A DNA stretch of 64,000 bases from the NCBI GenBank assembly GCA_963807305.1, contig CAWEBN010000001.1:66339-130338 (forward strand), read 5' to 3'. Made by a program: the position numbers and the translations under genes. Under the pieces are notes generated by a model. That model was given only the letters and a program-made list of their open reading frames with translations. It did not search any database and was not told the DNA's origin. Shown in pieces: positions 57,615-64,000 of this stretch (positions are counted from its first letter, which is position 1; the number at the start of each line of letters is the position of its first letter). This stretch comes from JAOPZW01 sp963807305 (GTDB lineage: Bacteria; Actinomycetota; Thermoleophilia; Solirubrobacterales; Solirubrobacteraceae).

Positions 57615-58387
57615 CGCGCGCGCTGCTGCTGGACCTCGACGACACGCTGATCGTCGAGGAGCCCGCGGCGGTCGCGAGCTTCGCGGCGACGGCGGGCATC
57701 GCGGCCGAGCGCCAGCCGCTCGACCCGCGCCAGCTGGCGCTCGACGCTCGCGCGTGCGCGCGCGAGCTCTGGCACGGGGCCGAGGTGTCCGCGTTCGGCC
57801 GCACCATCGGGATCAGCTCGTGGGAGGCGCTGTGGTGCCGCTACGAGGGCGACGACGAAGAGCTGCGCGCGCTGCGCGAGTGGGCGCCGGGATTCCGCCG
57901 CGACGCCTGGCGCGCCGCGCTAGGGCGCCAGGGGATCGAGGACGACGAGCTGGCGGCCGAGCTCGGCGAGCGCTTCGGCGAGGAGCGCCGGGCGCGCCAC
58001 GAGACCTTCGAGGACGCCGCCCCCGCGCTCGACGCGCTGCGCGGCGACTACCGCCTCGCGCTCGTCACCAACGGCGCCTCGTGCCTGCAGCGCGAGAAGT
58101 TCGAGGCCTCCGGCCTCGCGGACCGCTTCGACGCGGTCGTCGTCTCCGGGGACCTGCGCAGCGCCAAGCCGCACCCCGGCGTCTACGCGCACGCCCTGGA
58201 CGCCGTCGGCGCGCGTCCCGGCGACGCCGTCATGGTCGGCGACAGCCTCGCCAACGACGTCGACGGCCCGGCGGCGGCCGGCCTGCGCGCGATCTGGCTC
58301 AACCGCACCGGCGAGCCGCGGCCGGCCGACCGCGACGACCTCGTCGAGATCGCCGACCTCCACGCGCTGCCGGGCGCACTGGCCTAG
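57611..58387 (+). CDS. HAD-superfamily hydrolase
   Basis: 258 residues. Motif I LLLDLDDTLIVEE carries the nucleophile Asp and second Asp; motif II is LALVTNGA; motif III/IV are KPHPGVYAHAL and VMVGDSLANDVDG. The cap is of the helical C1 type. Such enzymes dephosphorylate small metabolites. The substrate is unknown. Confidence 0.88.
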   Translation: MTRALLLDLDDTLIVEEPAAVASFAATAGIAAERQPLDPRQLALDARACARELWHGAEVSAFGRTIGISSWEALWCRYEGDDEELRALREWAPGFRRDAWRAALGRQGIEDDELAAELGERFGEERRARHETFEDAAPALDALRGDYRLALVTNGASCLQREKFEASGLADRFDAVVVSGDLRSAKPHPGVYAHALDAVGARPGDAVMVGDSLANDVDGPAAAGLRAIWLNRTGEPRPADRDDLVEIADLHALPGALA

Positions 58388-58417
58388 GAGGTGGGCCGCA
58401 TCGACGCGGCCCACCTC
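58388..58417. terminator. Bidirectional terminator hairpin
   Basis: GAGGTGGGCCGC and GCGGCCCACCTC form a perfect 12-bp stem with loop ATCGAC between the convergent HAD and tandem-repeat genes. Confidence 0.7.
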
Positions 58418-58433
58418 CCGCCCCTTGAGGAGG

Positions 58434-58934
58434 TCAGTGCGAGCGCCCGACCGCGTGGCGGCGCTCCACGAGCACGCGGACGAGGACGAACGCGGCGCCC
58501 ATGAGCACGATGAGCAGCGCGGCGCCGGAGAGCGCGAGCGGCAGGACCTCGTTGACGTCGCGCACGACGGTGCGCTCGGGCCGGATGACCTGGATCGTCG
58601 GCGGTGCGACGTCGGGCGAGCGGCTGGCGCCGGGGAAGTCGGCCGGCGTGTCCCCGGCCTTGGTGGCCGCATTGAGCCCGACGCCGGGCGCGCGGCTGGC
58701 GCCCGGGAAGTCGGCCGGCGTGTCGCCGACCTGGCTGGCCGCGTTGAGCCCGACGCCGGGCGCGCGGCTGGCGCCCGGGAAGTCGGCCGGCGTGTCGCCG
58801 ACCTTCGCGGCCAGGTTGGCCGACGCCGCGGAGCCGGGATCCCCGAGCGCCGACGCGGCGCTCACCCCGACGACGGCGACGAACGCGACGAGCCCGATCG
58901 CGAGCCTGCGGACGAAACGGCGGTGCGACTTCAT
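58434..58934 (-). CDS. Membrane-anchored protein with three 24-residue tandem repeats
   Basis: 166 residues. A signal peptide (RRLAIGLVAFVAVVGVSAAS) is followed by three near-identical 24-residue units starting at residues 45, 69 and 93, each with GDTPADFPGASR. A proline-containing strand (VAPPTIQVIRPERTVV) leads to a C-terminal membrane helix (VLPLALSGAALLIVLMGAAF) and a basic tail. The repeats would face outward. Family unknown. It is divergent from the giant BTAD regulator, which may control it. Confidence 0.7.
   Translation of the reverse strand: MKSHRRFVRRLAIGLVAFVAVVGVSAASALGDPGSAASANLAAKVGDTPADFPGASRAPGVGLNAASQVGDTPADFPGASRAPGVGLNAATKAGDTPADFPGASRSPDVAPPTIQVIRPERTVVRDVNEVLPLALSGAALLIVLMGAAFVLVRVLVERRHAVGRSH
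58614..58802 (-). repeat. Three-copy 72-bp tandem DNA repeat inside the repeat protein
   Basis: The DNA is repeated with a 72-bp period and few differences between copies, the first two almost identical. Such arrays expand or contract by slippage, so copy number may vary among strains. Confidence 0.8.
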
Positions 58935-59022
58935 GATGACCTCCTCTGGGTCGGCTGACTGATGCGGTGAGGAGGCTGCGCCGGCGCAGTAAGGCGGCGG
59001 TAGAGCCCCGGTAAATCGCTGC

Positions 59023-59051
59023 TTGTGCGGGCTTCCGAGCGCGAGTACCGT
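59023..59051 (+). promoter_or_regulatory. Promoter of the BTAD regulator gene
   Basis: TTGTGC (59023-59028), 17-nt spacer, TACCGT (59046-59051). A ribosome-binding site GGGAGGGG lies 3-10 nt before the ATG at 59082. Confidence 0.5.
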
Positions 59052-59081
59052 CGCCGGACAGCGTCGAGCTGGGAGGGGCAC

Positions 59082-62000
59082 ATGCAGATCAGCGTCCTCG
59101 GTCCGGTCGAGGTCACTGCCGACGGCCGTTCGGTGGCCATCGGCAAGGGCAAGCCGCGGGCGCTGCTGGCCGTGCTGGCCCTCGACGAGGGCTCGACGGT
59201 GTCGAGCGATCGCCTCGTCGAGGCGCTGTGGGGCGAGGATCCGCCGCCCACGGCGGCCAAGATGGTGCAGCTCTACGTCTCGCAGGTTCGCAAGGCGCTG
59301 GCGGCCAGCGGCGACGGCGCGGAGATCGTCACCCGCGGGCGCGGGTACGAGCTGCGCCTGGGCGACGGCGACGTCGATGCGCTGCGCTTCGCGGCGCTCG
59401 TCGCCGACGACCTGCCGCGCGAGGCGCTCGCGCTGTGGCGCGGGGCGCCGCTCGCCGACGTCGCCGAGGAGCCGTTCGCGGCGGGCGAGATCCGCCGCCT
59501 CGAGGAGCTGCACCTGACCGCGGCCGAGCGCGCGATCGACGGCGACCTGGCGGCGGGCCGCCATCGCGACGTCCTCGGCGAGCTCGAGGTGCTCGTCGCG
59601 CGCGACCCACTGCGCGAAGGGCTGCAGGCGCAGCGGATGCTCGCGCTCTACCGTTCGGGGCGCCAGGCACAGGCCCTGCAGGCCTTCCGGCAGGCGCGAT
59701 CGGCGCTCGTCGAGCAGATCGGCGTCGAGCCCGGACCCGCGCTGCGCGAGCTGCACGACGCGATCCTGCGCCAGGATCCCGAGCTCGACCTGCCGGCCCT
59801 CGAATCCGAGCCGCTGCCGGCCGAGCTCTACGCGGGCACGCCGCTCGTCGGCCGCGAGGCCGAGCTCGACGTGCTGCGTGAGGCGTGGCGCGACGCGCAC
59901 GCCGGAGGCGGCCGCTTCGTCCTCGTGCTCGGTGCCCGCGGAATGGGGAAGACGCGGCTGGCCGCGGAGCTGGCGGGCGAGGTCCACCGCGACCGCGCCA
60001 TCGTGCTGCACGCCTCCGGTGCCGGCGATCCGGGAGCCGGGCGAGCAGCGATCTCCCGCGCGGCACGCGCGCGGCGCCCGACGCTGCTCGTCGTGGACGA
60101 CCTCGACCGCGCCGGCGACGAGGTGGGCGCGGCCCTGCGCGAGCTGGTCGAGGGCCTCGGCGCGCTGCCGGTGCTCGTGCTCGCCACGGCGCAGGCCGAC
60201 GACGAGGCCGCGGTGCCGCGCGTCGATGCGACGATCATGCTCGGGCCGCTCGGCCCCGAGGACGTGGCCGCCGTCGTGCGCCTTTACGCAGACCCGCGCG
60301 AGGACGTGGAGGTGCCGATCGCCCGCCTGGTACAGGACAGCGGCGGCGTGCCGCGCCAGGTCCACCAGGCCGCGATCGAGTGGGCGCGGGCCGAGCGCGT
60401 CCGTCGCCTGGGGGGTGCCGCCGGACGGACGGCGTCGCGCCGCGCCGGGCTGCGCGCGGCCGAGGACGAGCTCGCGGGCGACGTCGTCGTCGCGCTGGAG
60501 GCCGCGCGCGAGCGAGCACGGGTCACGGCGGACGTCGTGGTCTGCCCGTTCAAGGGCCTTGCCGCGTTCGAGCCCGAGGACGCCGCGTTCTTCTTCGGGC
60601 GCGAGCGGCTCGTGGCGGAGATGGTCGCCCGCCTGGCCGGCGCGCCGATGCTGGGTCTCGTCGGTCCGTCGGGCAGCGGCAAGTCATCGGCGCTGCGCGC
60701 CGGCCTGCTGCCGGCCCTGCGCCAGGGCGTTCTGCCCGGCAGCGAGAGCTGGGCGATCGCGCTGCTGCGCCCCGGCGAGCATCCGCTGCGGGCGCTGCAC
60801 GACGCGACCTCCGCGGCGGCTCCCGACGGGCGGCTCGTGCTCGCCGTCGACCAGCTCGAGGAGGCCTTCGTGGCCTGCCGCGACGAGGGCGAACGCGCGG
60901 CGTTCATGGACGCGCTGGTCCGTTCCGCTCGCGACCCGCGCCGGCGGGCCGTCGTGCTCATGGCCGTCCGGGCGGACTTCTACGGTCGCTGTGCCGCCTA
61001 TCCGGAGCTCTGGCGGCTGCTGGGCGCCAACCAGACGCCTGTCGGGCCGATGCGCCGCGACGAGCTGCGCAGCGCGATCGAGCTGCCAGCTCGTCACGCC
61101 GGCCTGGAGGTCGAGCCCGACCTCACCCACGCGCTGATCGACGACGTCGAGGGTGAGCCGGGGGCCCTGCCGCTGCTCTCCACCTGCCTGCTCGAGCTGT
61201 GGCAGCGACGCGACGGCAGGGTCCTGCGGCTCGCGGCCTATCAGGAGTCCGGCGGCGTGCACGCGGCGGTGGCCCGCTTGGCCGAGGGCGCGTACGGGCG
61301 ACTGGACGACGACGGCCGGCGGATCGCGCGCGGCGTTCTCCTGCGGCTCGCCGGGGAGGGAGAGGGCGACGCCGTCGTCCGCGCCCGCGTGGCACTCGAG
61401 GAGTTCGGCGACGAGCGCCCGCCCCGTGCTCGACGAGCTCACCGACAGCCGCCTGCTCACCGTCACCGAGGGCGAGGTCGAGGTCGCGCACGAGGCCCTG
61501 CTGCGCGAGTGGCCGCGCCTGCGCGGGTGGCTGGAAGACGACGCCGACGGCCGGCGACTGCACCGCCAGCTTCGTGCCGCGGCGAGCGAGTGGGACGCGG
61601 GCGGCCGTGACCGCAGCGAGCTCTATCGCGGCGCGCGCCTGGCGGCGGCCCGCGACTGGGCGGCCGACCACGATCCCGAGCTGACCGCCCCGGAGCGCAC
61701 CTTCCTCGACGAGAGCGCGTCCGCGAGCGAGCGCGCCCACCGCCGCCTGCGGACCGTCCTGGCGGGCGTCGTCGCGCTCCTCGTGGTGGCGGTGATCGCG
61801 GGCGCGATCGCGCTCAACGAGCGCGGCAACGCGCGCCGCGAGGCCGTGGCCGCGGACGCGCAGCGGCTCGGGGCGCAGGCGTTGTCCGCCGACGATCTGG
61901 ACCGGTCGTTGCTGCTCGCCCGCCAGGGCGTCGAGCTCGACGACTCGCTGCAGACGCGCGGCAACCTCCTGGCCGCGCTGCTGAAGAGCCCGGCGGCGAT

Positions 62001-63984
62001 CGGCGTGGTGCGCGGCGACGGCGACGCGCTCATCGACCTCGACCTCAGCCCGGACGGCCGGACACTCGCCTACATGGAGAACGACGGCACGCTGCGCTTC
62101 GTCGACGCGCGGACGCGACGCCCGACGGGCCGGCCGGTCGCCCTGCCGGGCTACGCAGGCTGCGTCATCGCCTCGATCGTCCGCTTCGACCAACTCCGCT
62201 ACAGCCCCGACGGGTCGCGGATCGCCGTCGGTGCCTGCGCGCCGGCGATCCTCGACGCCAGGACCCATCGGGTCCTCGCGCATCTGCAGATCGGCAGCGA
62301 CCGCTTCGGCCGCTTGGTCTCCGATCTGCGCTTCTCGCCCGACGGGCGCACGCTGTACGCCATGGTCTTGCTTCCACCCGGCCGCGGGTCGCTCGCGCTG
62401 CGGCTCGACGGCCGGACCGGCCGCCGGCTCGGCGCGGTCCGTGACCACCGCGTCGGCTACGCGAGCCTCATGGCCACCGGCGACGGCCGCACGCTCGTGA
62501 CGGCCAACTCCGCGGAGGGCGACACCGTCGTCCGCGACGCACGCACACTGCGAGCGCTGCGGCGCGTGCCGATCAGCGACCAGTACACGGCACTGAGCGG
62601 CAACGGCCGCACGCTGCTGCTCGGCGGGGCCGATGGATCCGTGCGCTTCGCCGATCTGCAGACCGGGAAGGTCCGCGTCGCCTCCGGCAAGCACGACGGC
62701 GTGGTCGAGCGTGGCATCTTCACCGCCGACGGTCGCTTCGCCATCACCGCCGCCACCGATGGCCGCATCATCGTCTGGGACGTCCGCCACGCCGCACAGG
62801 GCGAGGTCCTCACCGGCCACCACGGCCGGATCACCGCGCTGGCGGTCAGCCGCGACGGCACGACGCTCTACAGCAGCGCGCTGGACGGCGAGGTCCTGAT
62901 CTGGGACCTGGCGGGCAGGCATCGCCTCGGCCGCCCGTTCAAGGTCGGCCTCGACGACCTCGGCAACCTGCCGCGCTATGCGCTGAGCCCCGACGGCGGG
63001 ATCCTCGCCGTCGGGCGCCCGGACGGCAGGGTCGGCGTCTTCGACATGCGAACGCTGCGGCCCGTGTCGCTGTTCGGGGTGGTTCCCGGGAAGGACGCGG
63101 CGGTCGCGGGCATGGGCTGGATCCCGCACAGCAACCTGATCGTCGTCGGCGGCGGCGATGGCTTCTTGGCGATCGCCGATCCGCTCCGCGGCCGAGTCGT
63201 CAGGCGCCTGTACGGCCACGCCGCGCACGCCCGCACGGGGAACGCGGCAGGCGTCTTCACGCCTGGCTTCAGCGCGGACGGGCGCCTCATGGTCACGGGG
63301 GCGGACGACGGCAGCGTTCGCGTGTGGGCGGTGCCGTCAGGTCGGGAGGTCGGCGCGCCGATGAAGTTCGTCGAGGATGGTCGCGGCGACGTCGGCGACG
63401 TCTCGATGAGCCCCGATGGTCGGGAGATCGCCGTCGACACGCCCCAGGCCACCCACTACCCGGGTGTCCAGATCTTCGACGTGGCCACACACCGCCGCGT
63501 CGCGGCGCTGTCCGATGACGAAGACGTCTGGGACCTCGCGCGCTTCACGCCGGACGGTCGCTACATCGTCGGCGGGAGCTGGAAGGGCTGGGTCCGGCTG
63601 TGGTCGACGAAGACCTGGAAGCCCGCGACGCGGGTCATGCGCGCCCACGCGGGCGAGATGCAGTGGGAATCGCTGAGCCCCGACGGTCGCACGCTCGCGA
63701 CCGGGGCGGCTTCCGACGGCGTCCTGCGTCTGTGGGACCTGCCGACGCAGCGCCAGATCGGCGCGCCGCTGCCGAGCGTGCCGGGTCGCCTCACCGTCCC
63801 GCAGTTCACGCCCGACGGCAGGTCGCTGCTGGCGATCAACGACGCCGGGCGCGCCTATCTGTGGGACGTGCGGCCGTCCAGTTGGCTGCGCCACGCGTGC
63901 GACGTCGCCGGGCGCACGCTGACGCACGCCGAGTGGCAGGACGCCCTGCCCGGGCGCGACTACGCGCCGGCCTGCCGGCCGTGA
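59082..63984 (+). pseudogene. Giant SARP-type regulator: winged helix-BTAD-NTPase-nSTAND NTPase-TM-WD40, one frameshift
   Basis: About 1,633 residues if repaired. N-terminal OmpR-type winged helix (ISVLGPVEVTADGRSVAIGK) and BTAD domain (DPLREGLQAQRMLALYRSGR) to about residue 245; a first P-loop GARGMGKT at 284-291 with LLVVDDLD; a second P-loop GPSGSGKS at 528-535 typical of nSTAND1; a membrane helix near 889-911 (VLAGVVALLVVAVIAGAIAL); then many WD40 blades (LSPDGRTLA, DGRIIVWDV, DGSVRVWAV) to the end. Near 61417-61430, in CCGCCCC, one surplus base breaks the frame. Both halves are otherwise intact, so a C-run error is likely. A tethered signal-sensing activator is inferred. Confidence 0.8.
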
Positions 63985-64000
63985 CCCGGTTCCGCACCCG

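Overview
The window is very GC-rich and densely packed. It reads like a chromosome segment of an actinobacterium, most likely a Thermoleophilia/Solirubrobacterales relative. That placement is an inference from base composition, GTG/TTG starts, TANNNT boxes sitting directly on start codons, a SARP/BTAD-type regulator, LigD and the general gene content. No rRNA, integrase, complete insertion sequence or CRISPR array was seen. One tRNA-Arg(CCG) is present.

Region 1 (1-24.5 kb) is a nitrogen and one-carbon island. On the + strand: the end of an Amt ammonium transporter, four small membrane or secreted proteins, two glutamine-synthetase-family enzymes, the split glutamate-synthase-like trio GlxB-GlxC-GlxD, an unrecognised 137-residue protein and two frameshifted FAD amine oxidases. 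Facing them on the - strand are soxD-soxA-soxG-soxB (heterotetrameric sarcosine-oxidase type) and formate-THF ligase, divergent from an IclR regulator with a perfect 12-bp inverted repeat between them. Behind these lies a second - strand unit: a GcvT/SoxG-like protein, a homocysteine-methyltransferase/SAM-methyltransferase fusion, a LuxR regulator, a second copy of the fusion, and metK overlapping it by 4 bp. Together the genes suggest oxidation of N-methyl compounds (N-methylglutamate, sarcosine or betaine type), assimilation of ammonium and C1 units, and a closed methionine/SAM cycle.

Region 2 (24.5-36.3 kb) is mostly housekeeping: recJ, a bifunctional rel, asparaginase, a diacylglycerol-kinase-like enzyme, an AlkZ/YcaQ-like protein and corA. 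It also holds a SAM-I riboswitch with terminator in front of a threonine-synthase-like gene that overlaps a ThiS/MoaD-like sulfur carrier. This arrangement points to a sulfur-carrier-dependent homocysteine synthase rather than threonine synthesis.

Region 3 (36.3-50.7 kb) is mixed: a VOC protein, a degraded Tet(M)/EF-G-like gene, a membrane hydrolase, a MarR-DUF3224 pair with its palindrome, an L,D-transpeptidase, an isochorismatase, LigD, PCMT, a nicotinate phosphoribosyltransferase, a response regulator, a secreted six-hairpin glycosidase and tRNA-Arg.

Region 4 (50.7-64 kb) holds a heavily frameshifted collagen-like secreted protein, a DHA2 transporter, a flippase-glycosyltransferase fusion, MscL with a zinc ribbon, RNase Z, a PASTA protein, a HAD hydrolase, a tandem-repeat membrane protein and a giant BTAD-NTPase-NTPase-TM-WD40 regulator. 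Six loci carry frame breaks. Several sit in G or C runs and may be sequencing errors; the Tet-like and collagen-like genes look more deeply damaged.
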